This document shows, piece by piece, positions 23,003 through 31,161 of a DNA stretch of 64,000 nucleotides. Below the pieces are notes generated by a model. That model made no database searches. It saw only the letters and a program-made list of their open reading frames with translations, and was not told the DNA's origin. The stretch's first letter is position 1. Each line of letters starts with the position of its first letter. The translations under genes and the position numbers were made by a program. The stretch comes from Nocardioides sp. cx-173 (GTDB lineage Bacteria > Actinomycetota > Actinomycetes > Propionibacteriales > Nocardioidaceae): NCBI RefSeq assembly GCF_021117365.1, contig NZ_CP088262.1, positions 2,251,001 through 2,315,000 on the forward strand, read 5' to 3'.

Positions 23003-23722
23003 CTATGACCGGGCCGAAGGGCCCGCGCCACCGCCAACGGGTGCGTCCTCGGCGGTCTTGCGGCGGCGGGTCCGCTTCGCGGGCGGAGCCGCGAGCCAGG
23101 ACAGGTCGCCGTCGTGGGTGTTGGTGGCGAGGACGTAGGGGCGAGTGCCGGTGTAGCGCACGATCGACACCGAGGCCGGGTCGACGTGCAGGCGCTGGAA
23201 CAGGTCGAGGTGCATGCCGAGGGCGTCGGCCAGGACCGACTTGATGATGTCCCCGTGACTCACGGCCACCCACACCGCCCCGGGCCCGTGCTCGGCCTCG
23301 ATCGCCGCGTCATGGCGCCGTACGGCCTCGACCGAGCGGGCCTGCATCGCCTGGAGCGACTCCCCGCCGGGGAACGTCGCCGCCGACGGCTGGGTCTGCA
23401 CCACGCCCCAGATCTTCTCCTTGGCGAGGTCCTTGAGCAGCCGGCCCTGCCACTCGCCGTAGTCACACTCGGTGATGCCGCGCTCGCTGACGGTCCTGGG
23501 GGCGGCAGGATGGCCGGCGGTGATGATCCTCGCCGTCTGGCGGCAGCGCTCCAGGGGGCTGGTGACCACGGCGGAGAGCGGGACCACGGCCAACCGCTCG
23601 GCCGTACGCCGCGCCTGGGCCGTCCCGGTCTCATCGAGCTTGACGCCTGGCGTGCGCCCCGCGAGGGTGCCGCTGGCGTTGGCGCTCGTCCGGCCGTGTC
23701 GGACCAGGATCACAGTTGCCAT
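23003..23722 (-). CDS. Histidine phosphatase (phosphoglycerate mutase-like) family protein
   Basis: A 239-residue enzyme of the branch-1 histidine phosphatase family. RHGRTSAN at residues 8-15 holds the phosphorylated His and Arg, SPLERCRQTA the second Arg, ECDYGEWQG the acid, and AVSHGDIIK the second His. It has a basic Lys/Arg-rich C-terminal tail. It belongs to the actinobacterial clade encoded beside DUF3090 (M. tuberculosis Rv2135c). The physiological substrate is unknown. ATG 23722 follows TACAGT (23735-23730) and seven bases, so it is probably leaderless. Its promoter lies back to back with that of corA. Confidence 0.92.
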   Translation of the reverse strand: MATVILVRHGRTSANASGTLAGRTPGVKLDETGTAQARRTAERLAVVPLSAVVTSPLERCRQTARIITAGHPAAPRTVSERGITECDYGEWQGRLLKDLAKEKIWGVVQTQPSAATFPGGESLQAMQARSVEAVRRHDAAIEAEHGPGAVWVAVSHGDIIKSVLADALGMHLDLFQRLHVDPASVSIVRYTGTRPYVLATNTHDGDLSWLAAPPAKRTRRRKTAEDAPVGGGAGPSARS

Positions 23723-23755
23723 GCCCGGGACTGTAGTGGGGCTACCGTGACTCAC

Positions 23756-24736
23756 GTGATCATCGACAGCGCGGTGTACCGCCACGGCGTCCGGCTGCCG
23801 GTCGACTGCCAGCCGCACGACTACGCGACGCTGCGCGCCCAGGCCAAGGAGCACGGCGACTTCGTGTGGGTGGGGCTCCACGAGCCCGACCAGGCCGAGT
23901 TGGAGCGGGTCGCCGACGCCTTCGAGCTGCACCGCCTGGCCGTGGAGGACGCGGTCGCCGCGCACCAGCGCCCCAAGCTGGAGCGCTACGGCGACCACCT
24001 GTTCCTCATCCTCAAGACGCTCTGGTACATCGACGAGCAGGACGCCGTCGAGACCGGCGAGATCAGCATGTTCGTCGGCCACGACTTCGTCATCACCGTG
24101 CGGCACGGCGAGGGCGGGGCGCTGCACTCGGCCCGTCACCACCTGGAACAGCGCAGCCAGGTGCTCACCCACGGCCCCTCGGCCGTCGTCTACGCGGTCT
24201 GCGACTCGGTGGTCGACGCCTACGCCCAGGTCATCGAGGCGCTCCAGGAGGACGTCGACGAGGTGGAGGAGTCGGTCTTCTCCCCCACGCGAAGCGACGA
24301 CTCGGTGCGGATCTACACGCTCAAGCGCGAGATCGCCGAGGTCCGGCGTGCGGTGCTGCCCCTGCGCGAGCCGATGCGCCGCTTCGCCAGCGGCACGGTC
24401 CCGGGGATGGACGAGGGCGCGGCGCCGTTCTTCCGCGACGTGGCCGACCACCTCGCGCGCGACGCCGAGACCATCGACGGCCTGGACTCTCTGCTGTCCA
24501 CCGCCTTCGACGCCTACATCGCCCGGATCTCGGTCCAGCAGAACGACGACATGCGCAAGATCTCCGCCGGCGTCGGCCTGGTCGCGGCCCCCACCTTGAT
24601 CGCGGGGATCTACGGCATGAACTTCGAGCACATGGCCGGGCTGGGCTGGTCCCTCGGATACCCCGTCACGCTGCTGCTGATGGCGTTGTCGTCGGGGGTG
24701 CTGTGGGTGTTCTTCAAGAAGTCCGGGTGGCTGTAG
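23756..24736 (+). CDS. corA: CorA family magnesium/cobalt transporter
   Basis: A 326-residue pentameric divalent-cation channel. A large N-terminal cytoplasmic domain (about 1-265) with a long stalk helix precedes two C-terminal transmembrane helices. The signature YGMNF lies at the end of the first helix (about residue 285), and the protein finishes with basic residues after the second helix (FFKKSGWL). GTG 23756 has TACCGT (23743-23748) seven bases upstream; an in-frame GTG at 23747 lies inside that hexamer. No M-box or other riboswitch fits, because the predicted transcript has no leader. Confidence 0.94.
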   Translation: MIIDSAVYRHGVRLPVDCQPHDYATLRAQAKEHGDFVWVGLHEPDQAELERVADAFELHRLAVEDAVAAHQRPKLERYGDHLFLILKTLWYIDEQDAVETGEISMFVGHDFVITVRHGEGGALHSARHHLEQRSQVLTHGPSAVVYAVCDSVVDAYAQVIEALQEDVDEVEESVFSPTRSDDSVRIYTLKREIAEVRRAVLPLREPMRRFASGTVPGMDEGAAPFFRDVADHLARDAETIDGLDSLLSTAFDAYIARISVQQNDDMRKISAGVGLVAAPTLIAGIYGMNFEHMAGLGWSLGYPVTLLLMALSSGVLWVFFKKSGWL

Positions 24737-24740
24737 GTCC

Positions 24741-24803
24741 GTGGTTTGGTCACAAACCGCACGCCCCGACCCCGAGAACCTGCGGTTTGTGACCAAACCG
24801 CAC
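24741..24803. repeat. Paired-hairpin 41-bp element, copy 5
   Basis: Left core 24743-24758, right core 24784-24799, 41 bp apart. The outer arms are GTGG on the left and CCGC on the right, which pair only through a G-U wobble in RNA. It begins 5 bp after the corA stop and ends 15 bp from the convergent uppP stop. Confidence 0.9.
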
Positions 24804-24817
24804 GCCCCGGCGAGCGC

Positions 24818-25642
24818 TCAGGCGCTGAGGACGCCGGTGGCGAGCAGCACCAGCACCGCGGTGCCGAGGGCGACGCGGTAGAGCACGAACGGCGTGTAGG
24901 AGCGGGTGGAGACGTAGCGCAGCAGCCAGGCGATGGCGGCGTACCCGACGGCGAACGAGATGACGGTGGCCACGATGGTCGGGCCCCAGCTGTAGGTGTT
25001 GTCGCCGTGCGGGATCTCCTTGAGCTCGTACAGGCCGGCGCCGACGACGGCGGGGATGGCCAGCAGGAAGGCGTAGCGGGTGGCCGCCTCCCGGTCGTAG
25101 CCGAGCATCCGGCCCATGGAGAGCGTGGCGCCGGAGCGGGAGACGCCGGGGATCAGCGCCACGGCCTGGGCGGCGCCCATCAGGACGGCGTCGCGCAGGG
25201 TGATCTCCTTGATCCGCTTCGAGGTCGCTCCGAACCGATCGGCCAGGCCCAGGACGAGACCCAGGACGATCAGGGTCGTGCCGATGATCCACAGGTTGCG
25301 GAAGTCGCGCTCGATGACGTCCTTGAGCAGCACGCCGAGGACCACGATCGGAAGCGAGCCGATGATGATGAACCAGCCCATCCGCGCATCCAGGTGCCCG
25401 CGGTACTCCGCCCGGAAGAGCGACTTGGTCCACATCGAGGCGATGCGCCAGATGTCCTCACGGAAGTAGATGAGCACGGCCAGCTCGGTACCGATCTGGA
25501 CGACCGCGGTGAACGCCGCCCCCGGGTCACCCCACCCGAACAGCTCAGGGTAGATGCGCAGGTGCGCGCTGCTGGAGATCGGAAGGAACTCCGTGAGGCC
25601 CTGGATGACGCCGAGGACAACGGCCTGGAGGTAGTCCCACAC
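24818..25642 (-). CDS. uppP: Undecaprenyl-diphosphatase (bacitracin resistance type)
   Basis: Recycles the cell-wall lipid carrier by hydrolysing undecaprenyl diphosphate. The 274-residue polytopic protein has the two family motifs: GLTEFLPISSSAHL near residue 15 with the catalytic Glu and Ser region, and PGVSRSGAT near 165 with the catalytic Arg. Eight or so hydrophobic helices are visible. I place the start at GTG 25642, eight bases after TAGGCT (25656-25651). M. tuberculosis Rv2136c is the positional orthologue. Confidence 0.95.
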   Translation of the reverse strand: MWDYLQAVVLGVIQGLTEFLPISSSAHLRIYPELFGWGDPGAAFTAVVQIGTELAVLIYFREDIWRIASMWTKSLFRAEYRGHLDARMGWFIIIGSLPIVVLGVLLKDVIERDFRNLWIIGTTLIVLGLVLGLADRFGATSKRIKEITLRDAVLMGAAQAVALIPGVSRSGATLSMGRMLGYDREAATRYAFLLAIPAVVGAGLYELKEIPHGDNTYSWGPTIVATVISFAVGYAAIAWLLRYVSTRSYTPFVLYRVALGTAVLVLLATGVLSA

Positions 25643-25714
25643 GAGCAGGAAGCCTAGGGCCACCCGGGCGAGCCGCCGCGCCGCCCCCAGGGTGTGCCCA
25701 CTAGTTTTGTCGCC

Positions 25715-26665
25715 ATGCAGCAGCGGTCAGTGGGCCACACCGGCCTCAAGGTGTCGCGCGTCGGCCTGGGCACCATGACCTGGGGCCGCGACACCGACGA
25801 GCACGAGGCGCGCGACCAGCTCATCGCGTTCGCCGAGGCGGGTGGCACGCTGGTCGACACGGCCGCCGGCTACACCGACGGTGACTCGGAGTCCCTCATC
25901 GGTCGCCTGATCGGCGACGTGGTGGCGCGCGACGAGATCGTCCTGGCCACGAAGGCCGGCATCTCGCGGCGCTCCGGGGAGCGGGACACCAACACCTCCC
26001 GCGGCAGCCTGCTCACCACGCTCGACGCGTCCCTGCAGCGCCTGGGCGTCGAGCATGTGGACCTCTGGCAGGTCCACATCTGGTCCGACGAGACCCCGAT
26101 CGAGGAGACGCTCACGGCCCTCGACCTGGCGGTGACGTCCGGCCGGGCGTCGTACGTCGGCATCTCCAACTACACCGGGTGGCAGACCGCCCAGGCCGCC
26201 ACATGGCAGCGGGCGGTCCCCGGGCGGGTGAGCCTGGCGTCCACCCAGGTCGAGTACTCCCTGCTCAACCGCGGCGTCGAGCGAGAGGTGCTCCCCGCGG
26301 CGCAGGCGCTCGGCCTCGGGGTGCTGCCGTGGTCGCCGCTGGGCCGCGGCGTCCTCACCGGCAAGTACCGCACCGGCACCCCCTCGGACTCGCGGGGCGC
26401 CTCGCCGGTCTTCTCCGGCTTCGTCAGCGCCTACCTCGACGAGCGCAGCGGTCGCATCGTGGAGGCGGTGGCCCGCGCCGCGGAGGGCCTCGGCTGGACG
26501 ACGCTCGAGGTGGCGCTCGTGTGGGTGCGGGACCGTCCTGGCGTCACCTCCCCCATCGTCGGTGCCCGCACCGCCGCCCAGCTCCGCGGAGCACTCGCCC
26601 TCGAGGACAAGGAGCTCCCGCCCGAGATCGTCGCCGCCCTCGATGACGTCTCGGAGCCGACATGA
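25715..26665 (+). CDS. Aldo/keto reductase
   Basis: A 316-residue NADPH-dependent oxidoreductase of the AKR superfamily with a TIM barrel. The catalytic set is visible as Asp and Tyr in DTAAGYTDGDSE (about 48-60), Lys in LATKAGIS near 83, and His in LWQVHIW near 120. The C-terminal cofactor region includes SPIVGARTAAQL. The natural substrate is unknown. ATG 25715 is seven bases after TAGTTT (25702-25707), a leaderless configuration. It is divergent from uppP and overlaps the following DUF5703 gene as ATGA. Confidence 0.94.
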   Translation: MQQRSVGHTGLKVSRVGLGTMTWGRDTDEHEARDQLIAFAEAGGTLVDTAAGYTDGDSESLIGRLIGDVVARDEIVLATKAGISRRSGERDTNTSRGSLLTTLDASLQRLGVEHVDLWQVHIWSDETPIEETLTALDLAVTSGRASYVGISNYTGWQTAQAATWQRAVPGRVSLASTQVEYSLLNRGVEREVLPAAQALGLGVLPWSPLGRGVLTGKYRTGTPSDSRGASPVFSGFVSAYLDERSGRIVEAVARAAEGLGWTTLEVALVWVRDRPGVTSPIVGARTAAQLRGALALEDKELPPEIVAALDDVSEPT

Positions 26666-26880
26666 GCCGGCACGAACGCCGGGCGCCGGGGCGCGGGGTG
26701 GAGTGGGAGTTCGACCGGGTGACCTTCCCCCGCGAGTTCCCGCGCAACGTCGTCACCAAGCTGCTCGTCGAGCGCGCCGAGCACGGCGGCTGGGAGCTCG
26801 ACCGGGTCCGCATGACCGCCGACGGGACCCGGCGGGTCGTGCTGCGCCGCAAGATCATCCGGGCCGTTCGCACCGCCTGA
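26662..26880 (+). CDS. Small DUF5703 family protein
   Basis: A 72-residue basic conserved actinobacterial protein of unknown function. The core EWEFDRVTFPREFPRNVV...WELDRVRM has two similar strand-helix segments, and the C-terminus is rich in Arg/Lys (RRVVLRRKIIRAVR). The start overlaps the aldo/keto reductase stop as ATGA, so the two are co-translated. Confidence 0.85.
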   Translation: MSRHERRAPGRGVEWEFDRVTFPREFPRNVVTKLLVERAEHGGWELDRVRMTADGTRRVVLRRKIIRAVRTA

Positions 26881-26892
26881 GCTCGGCGAAGG

Positions 26893-26959
26893 CCCGCGGT
26901 TTGGTCACAAACCGCGCGCCGGCGGCCCGCAGATCTGCGGTTTGTGACCAAACCGCGGG
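26893..26959. repeat. Paired-hairpin 41-bp element, copy 6
   Basis: Left core 26898-26913 and right core 26939-26954, 41 bp apart. The outer arms CCCGCGG and CCGCGGG pair perfectly and correspond to CCCGTGG/CCACGGG of copy 3, a compensated T:A to C:G change. It lies between the convergent DUF5703 and TPR gene stops, 12 and 16 bp away. Confidence 0.9.
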
Positions 26960-26975
26960 GTCGACCCGCGCGCGA

Positions 26976-27371
26976 TCACTCGCCGCGCAGCGCCCGGAGA
27001 CTCTCCTCCGCGGTGAGCCGCGACGCCTCGGGGAGCGTGGGCAGCGCGAGCAGCCGCTCGAAGGTCTCGATCGCCTCCTGGCGACGCTCGAGGCGCTCCA
27101 GGGAGATTCCCATCGCGCCGAGCGCCACCGCCGCGGACTCCCCGTCCGGGTCGAGCTGCACCGCCCGCTCGTACCACTCCATGGCCTCATCGACGCGCTG
27201 CGCCCTGAGATGCATCGTCGCGATGTTCGTGCTCGCCAGGGACCTGGCGTACTCCGGGACGTCGTCGAGGGCGAGCACGCTGAGGAAGGTGCGGTAGGCC
27301 TGCTCGGCGTCGCCGGCCTCGCTGGCCCCCAGCGCCTGGACGAAGAGGTGCTCCCAGGGAGTCGTCGTCAT
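26976..27371 (-). CDS. Tetratricopeptide repeat protein
   Basis: A 131-residue cytosolic protein made almost entirely of about three TPR units (for example ARSLASTNIATMHLRAQRVDEAMEWYERAVQLDP). TPR helices mediate protein contacts; no enzymatic domain is present. It starts 3 bp after the M20 peptidase stop and is surely co-transcribed with it. The partner is unknown. Confidence 0.88.
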   Translation of the reverse strand: MTTTPWEHLFVQALGASEAGDAEQAYRTFLSVLALDDVPEYARSLASTNIATMHLRAQRVDEAMEWYERAVQLDPDGESAAVALGAMGISLERLERRQEAIETFERLLALPTLPEASRLTAEESLRALRGE

Positions 27372-27374
27372 GGC

Positions 27375-28709
27375 TCAGGCCTCGCCCAGGAACCGGTCGA
27401 ACACCCGCGCCCCGAACTCCAGCGCGTCGACGGGCACCCGCTCGTCGACGCCGTGGAAGAGCGCGGTGAAGTCCAGTTCGGCAGGTAGCCGCAGGGGCGC
27501 GAAGCCGTAGGAGGTCATGCCCAGCTTGCCGAAGTGCTTGGCGTCGGTGCCGCCGCTCATCAGGTACGGCGCCACGATCGCGTCGGGGTCCTCCGCCAGG
27601 AGGGCGCGGGTCATCGTGTCCACGATGGCGCCCTCGTAGGGCATCTCCCACGGCTGCTGCTTGGAGAGGTAGTCGATGGACACGTGCTCGCCGCACAGCT
27701 CGGCCAGCGTCGCGAAGAACTCGTCCTCGTAGCCGGGCAGGAAGCGCCCGTCGACGTGCCCGGTCGCCTCGGTCGGGATGACGTTCACCTTGTAGCCAGC
27801 GCTGAGCATGGTGGGGTTGGTGGTGTTGCGGATGACCGCGCCGAGCATCCGGGCGGCACTGCCGAACTCCTCGATCAGGCTCTCGGCGTTGTCCGGGGTC
27901 GCCTCCGTGCCGACCAGCTCGGCGACGGACGCCAGCAGGGTCTGCATCGTGGGGGTGAGCCGGACCGGCCACTCGTAGGCGCCGATGCGCGCCACGGCCG
28001 CGGCCAGGTCGGTGACGGCGTTCTCGGCGTTCATCATTGAGCCGTGACCCGCGCGACCGCGGGCCGTCAGGCGCATCCAGGCCATGCCCTTCTCGGCGGC
28101 CTCGATCAGGTACAGCCGCCGACCGCGGACCGTGGTGCTGAAGCCCCCCACCTCGCCGATGGCCTCGGTGCAGCCCTCGAACTCCTCGGCGTGCCTCTCG
28201 ACGAGCACCTGCGCGCCGAGGTGGCCGCCGGCCTCCTCGTCGGCGGTGAAGGCGAGTACGACGGGCCGCTGCGGGACGGCGCCGGCCCGCGCCCGCGCGC
28301 GCACCACCGAGAGCAGCATCGCGTCGAAGTCCTTCATGTCGACGGCACCCCGGCCCCACACGTAGCCGTCCTGCACCTCGCCGGAGAACGGGTGAACCTG
28401 CCAGTCCGCGGCTGCGGCCGGGACCACGTCCAGGTGGGCGTGCAGCAGCAGCGCGCCCCGCTCGGGGACACTGCCGTCCGCCGGACCGCCCCAGTGCGCC
28501 ACGACGGAGGTGCGCCCCGGTGTCGACTCGTACAGCCGCGACTCGATGCCGACCTCGTCGAGCAGTCCGGCGACGTACTCGGCCGCCTTGCGCTCCCCCG
28601 GGCCGTCCTGGTCGCCGTAGTTGCTCGTGTCGATCCGGATCAGCTCGCGACACAGCTCGACGACCTCGCCGGTGGGGTCGTAGGCCATGGTCTCGCCCTC
28701 GGTGGTCAT
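27375..28709 (-). CDS. M20/M25/M40 family zinc metallopeptidase (dipeptidase/deacylase)
   Basis: A 444-residue dizinc hydrolase. Metal ligands appear in LLHAHLDVVPA (His and Asp, near 85), GAVDMKDFDA, and the catalytic FTADEEAGG (Glu pair near 150), with a final His in GTDAKHFGKLG near 405. A lid/dimerisation domain fills residues 180-290. Family members act as carboxypeptidases, dipeptidases or N-acyl amino-acid deacylases. The M. tuberculosis counterpart in this order is Rv2141c, annotated dapE2, but DapE activity should not be assumed. ATG 28688, with GAGG 8 bases upstream, is an alternative start. Confidence 0.92.
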   Translation of the reverse strand: MTTEGETMAYDPTGEVVELCRELIRIDTSNYGDQDGPGERKAAEYVAGLLDEVGIESRLYESTPGRTSVVAHWGGPADGSVPERGALLLHAHLDVVPAAAADWQVHPFSGEVQDGYVWGRGAVDMKDFDAMLLSVVRARARAGAVPQRPVVLAFTADEEAGGHLGAQVLVERHAEEFEGCTEAIGEVGGFSTTVRGRRLYLIEAAEKGMAWMRLTARGRAGHGSMMNAENAVTDLAAAVARIGAYEWPVRLTPTMQTLLASVAELVGTEATPDNAESLIEEFGSAARMLGAVIRNTTNPTMLSAGYKVNVIPTEATGHVDGRFLPGYEDEFFATLAELCGEHVSIDYLSKQQPWEMPYEGAIVDTMTRALLAEDPDAIVAPYLMSGGTDAKHFGKLGMTSYGFAPLRLPAELDFTALFHGVDERVPVDALEFGARVFDRFLGEA

Positions 28710-28786
28710 GACCCCATCAAAGCATTGCCGCGCGGCCACCCGATGCGGGGCCGGGGCGCTGCCTTTGCTACTGTTCCACAGCACTC

Positions 28787-28872
28787 GTCCGGGTGGCGGA
28801 ATTGGCAGACGCGCTAGCTTGAGGTGCTAGTGCCCGTATTAGGGCGTGGGGGTTCAAGTCCCCCCTCGGACA
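28787..28872 (+). tRNA. tRNA-Leu (anticodon GAG)
   Basis: A class II tRNA with a 7-bp acceptor stem (GTCCGGG with CTCGGAC, one G-T wobble), anticodon stem CTAGC/GCTAG around loop TTGAGGT giving GAG, a long variable arm GCCC-GTATTA-GGGC, and a T arm of five G:C pairs around TTCAAGT. CCA is not encoded. TACTGT at 28769-28774 is a likely -10. Confidence 0.97.
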
Positions 28873-28877
28873 CTCAG

Positions 28878-28904
28878 AAGGCCCCGGCTCCACGGGGCCT
28901 TTTG
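28878..28904 (+). terminator. Rho-independent terminator of tRNA-Leu
   Basis: A 9-bp stem AAGGCCCCG/CGGGGCCTT (28878-28886 with 28893-28901), loop GCTCCA, followed by TTTTG. It sits six bases after the tRNA and is a classical intrinsic terminator with a short T run, unlike the repeat elements elsewhere. Confidence 0.88.
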
Positions 28905-28945
28905 TTCATTTCGGGCCCTCGCGACCTGTCCGTACGGCGTCCTCC

Positions 28946-29638
28946 TCAGCCGGGGATGCGCTCTGCCCGCTGCAGGTTGCGGACGAGCTCCTCCGAGCTC
29001 TGCCCGTCGACGTGATGGCGCCACATCGGCGTCCCGGGGGCGCTGCGCCACGACTCGCTCAGAGGGCTGTTGTCGACAGCGTCGAACCCGAGGTCGTCGT
29101 ACAACCGCGTCACCAGCTCGACAGCCTCGCGGTGGTCGCTCGAGACGACGAGCGCCTTGCGGTCGGGGTGGCCGGCGGGCCGCGCCAGTCGGACGATGCC
29201 CGGCAACGCGTCCTCGGGACCGCGCAGCGGGAGCCGCTCGTGGAACTGGACGTGAGTGAACGCCTTGACGACCTGGGAGGTCGGCAGCTGCTCCTGTCGG
29301 AGCTCGTGGACCGTGCTGCGGCCCGAGTCGACCTCGGGGTAGTTGCCGTCACGCCAGACCATGTAGTTGTTGTTGTCGATCACGACCTTGCCCGCCAGCT
29401 CGTCCGCCGGCAGCGTGGCGCCGGGTGCGTACGGGAACGCCAGGATGGCGAAGTCCGACTCCGCGGCTGCCTCCGAGCTCGTGGCGGCCCGCGCCCGAGG
29501 ACCGAGCTCGCGCACCAGGTCCTGCAGGGTCTCGGGCCCTCGTGAGTTGGCGATGACGATGTCGTAGCCCGCGTCCACCGCTATCCGGGCCAGGACACTG
29601 CCTGCCTGGCCGGAGCCGAGGATTCCGAACGTGCTCAT
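28946..29638 (-). CDS. NADPH-dependent F420 reductase-like / NADP-binding oxidoreductase
   Basis: A 230-residue protein with an N-terminal Rossmann motif FGILGSGQAGSVLARIA and the short two-domain layout of the F420-dependent NADP oxidoreductase family (PF03807). The C-terminal half carries VVKAFTHVQF, equivalent to the family's conserved substrate-side strand. Whether it uses F420, which many actinobacteria make, or another acceptor is not readable from sequence. ATG 29638 has AGGA nearby. It lies 40 bp after the TetR gene in the same direction, so it is likely in its operon and controlled by it. Confidence 0.82.
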   Translation of the reverse strand: MSTFGILGSGQAGSVLARIAVDAGYDIVIANSRGPETLQDLVRELGPRARAATSSEAAAESDFAILAFPYAPGATLPADELAGKVVIDNNNYMVWRDGNYPEVDSGRSTVHELRQEQLPTSQVVKAFTHVQFHERLPLRGPEDALPGIVRLARPAGHPDRKALVVSSDHREAVELVTRLYDDLGFDAVDNSPLSESWRSAPGTPMWRHHVDGQSSEELVRNLQRAERIPG

Positions 29639-29678
29639 GTCGTCCTGCTCTCTGAGGGTGCTGCGATGCTGCGGTGCG

Positions 29679-30242
29679 TTAGTCGACCCGCGGCGCCTGG
29701 GGCAACGTCGCCAGGGCGGCCTCGGCGATGGCCATGACCTCCTCGGCGCTTCCGCCGTCCCGGGCGCAGCCGGACATGCCACGCAGCACGGCCACGAGGA
29801 ACAAGGCCAAGCGGCCGGTGTTGGTCGTGGCCGGGAGGTCGCCGTCCCGCACCCCCTGGTCGAGGCGGTCCTGAAGACGCCTGCGGAGAGCCTCCCGCTG
29901 TGCAGCGAGCCGCGGCTCGGTCAGCATGAGACATCCCGGCGGCGTCTCCGAGTCGGTGTGGGCGCGAGCGGCGTCGTCCAGGATCTGGGCGATCGCGTCC
30001 CGCGCCGTCGGCAGGGCCGCTGCCCGATCGACGGCCTCGCACGTGCGCTGGAAGTACACGCTCGAGGCCTCCTCGAAGAGGCGGTGCTTGTCGCCGAAAG
30101 CGGCGTACAGGCTCGGTGGCGTCACCCCCATCGCCGCGGTGAGGATCGCGACGGACGTCTCGTCGTAGCCGGCGCGCCAGAACTGCTCGACCGCCACCGC
30201 CAGAGCGGCGTCTCGGTCGAAGCTTCGGGGTCGGCCTGCCAT
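29679..30242 (-). CDS. TetR/AcrR family transcriptional regulator
   Basis: A 187-residue repressor. The HTH covers about residues 15-60 (FWRAGYDETSVAILTAAMGVTPPSLYAAFGDK), followed by a helical ligand-binding domain with a Cys at PPGCLML typical of one large TetR subgroup. The start could be ATG 30242 or ATG 30254; the latter lies inside the operator palindrome. Divergent from the SDR gene, it should repress both itself and the SDR through the two palindromes between them, with release by an unknown small molecule. Confidence 0.92.
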   Translation of the reverse strand: MAGRPRSFDRDAALAVAVEQFWRAGYDETSVAILTAAMGVTPPSLYAAFGDKHRLFEEASSVYFQRTCEAVDRAAALPTARDAIAQILDDAARAHTDSETPPGCLMLTEPRLAAQREALRRRLQDRLDQGVRDGDLPATTNTGRLALFLVAVLRGMSGCARDGGSAEEVMAIAEAALATLPQAPRVD

Positions 30243-30253
30243 GAGGAGAAGCA

Positions 30254-30312
30254 TACCGTAGTGATCGCTACGGTATGTGCTACGCTCCCCGAATAATCAA
30301 TAGTGATCACTA
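30254..30312. promoter_or_regulatory. Twin palindromic operators between tetR and the SDR gene
   Basis: O1 (30254-30275) is a near-perfect 22-bp inverted repeat with core TAGTGATCGCTA at 30259-30270. O2 is the perfect palindrome TAGTGATCACTA at 30301-30312. The cores differ at one base and their centres are 42 bp apart, four helical turns. O1 overlaps the possible tetR start; O2 lies just upstream of the SDR ribosome-binding site. TACGCT (30281-30286) between them may be the SDR -10. They are very likely the binding sites of the adjacent TetR protein. Confidence 0.78.
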
Positions 30313-30328
30313 CAGAATGAGGATCGTC

Positions 30329-31045
30329 ATGAATCTCGAGGGGGCAGTGGTGCTGGTCACCGGCGCGAACCGAGGCATCGGAGCAGCGTTCGTCGACCAG
30401 CTCAAGCAGCGCGGGGCACGCAAGATCTACGCCGGAGCGCGTGACATCGAGACCCTGGATGCTCAGGGCGTGCACCCACTCGAGCTCGACGTCACCGACG
30501 CCGACCACATCGACGCCGCGGCTCGCGCGGCCGGCGACGTCCAGGTGCTCATCAACAACGCAGGGATCTCGACGGGAACGGCGTTGGTGACCGGGGCGGA
30601 AGCGAACATCCGGCGCGAGCTGGACACGAACTTCTACGGACCGCTGTTGATGACGCGTGCGTTCGCCCCGGTCCTGGCCGGCAACGGAGGTGGCGCGCTC
30701 CTCAATGTGATCTCTGCGCTGTCGTGGTTCACGGCGCCGGGCGCCGGCGCCTACGCCGCATCGAAGGCCGCGGCCTGGATGCTGACCGACAGCACGCGAC
30801 TGGAGCTCGCAGCGCAAGGCACCCACGTCGTGGGAGTGCACATGGGCATGGTCGACACCGACATGGTCCGCGACATCCAGGGGCCGAAGGTCGCACCGGC
30901 GGACCTGGCCAGCGCCGGCCTCGACGCCATCGAGTCGGGTGCCCAGGAAGTGCTCGGCGACGACTGGGCGCGGTTCGTGAAGTCCGGGCTCACCCTGGCT
31001 CCGGGCGCGCGGTACGAGCAGATCCTCGCGGCGCTGGCAGCCTGA
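30329..31045 (+). CDS. SDR family oxidoreductase
   Basis: A 238-residue classical short-chain dehydrogenase. It has the cofactor motif TGANRGIG near residue 12, NNAG near 80 and the catalytic YAASK near 148, with Ser in the strand before it (ISALSW). The substrate is unknown. ATG 30329 is preferred over ATG 30317 because AGGA lies about six bases upstream of it. Its transcription should be repressed by the divergent TetR via the shared operators. Confidence 0.92.
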   Translation: MNLEGAVVLVTGANRGIGAAFVDQLKQRGARKIYAGARDIETLDAQGVHPLELDVTDADHIDAAARAAGDVQVLINNAGISTGTALVTGAEANIRRELDTNFYGPLLMTRAFAPVLAGNGGGALLNVISALSWFTAPGAGAYAASKAAAWMLTDSTRLELAAQGTHVVGVHMGMVDTDMVRDIQGPKVAPADLASAGLDAIESGAQEVLGDDWARFVKSGLTLAPGARYEQILAALAA

Positions 31046-31161
31046 GGCGGATCACTCGCTCGTCCGCGGGCCTGCCACCGACGTGCTCACGCCATCGGGC
31101 CGACTCCGTCACCAGGGACCCGGGACCACGTACCTCGTGCGGATGCCGGGTCGTGGCGTGA

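Noticed and set aside
23743..23758. An M-box or other metal riboswitch before corA
   Set aside because: The -10 lies seven bases from the start codon, leaving no room for a leader.
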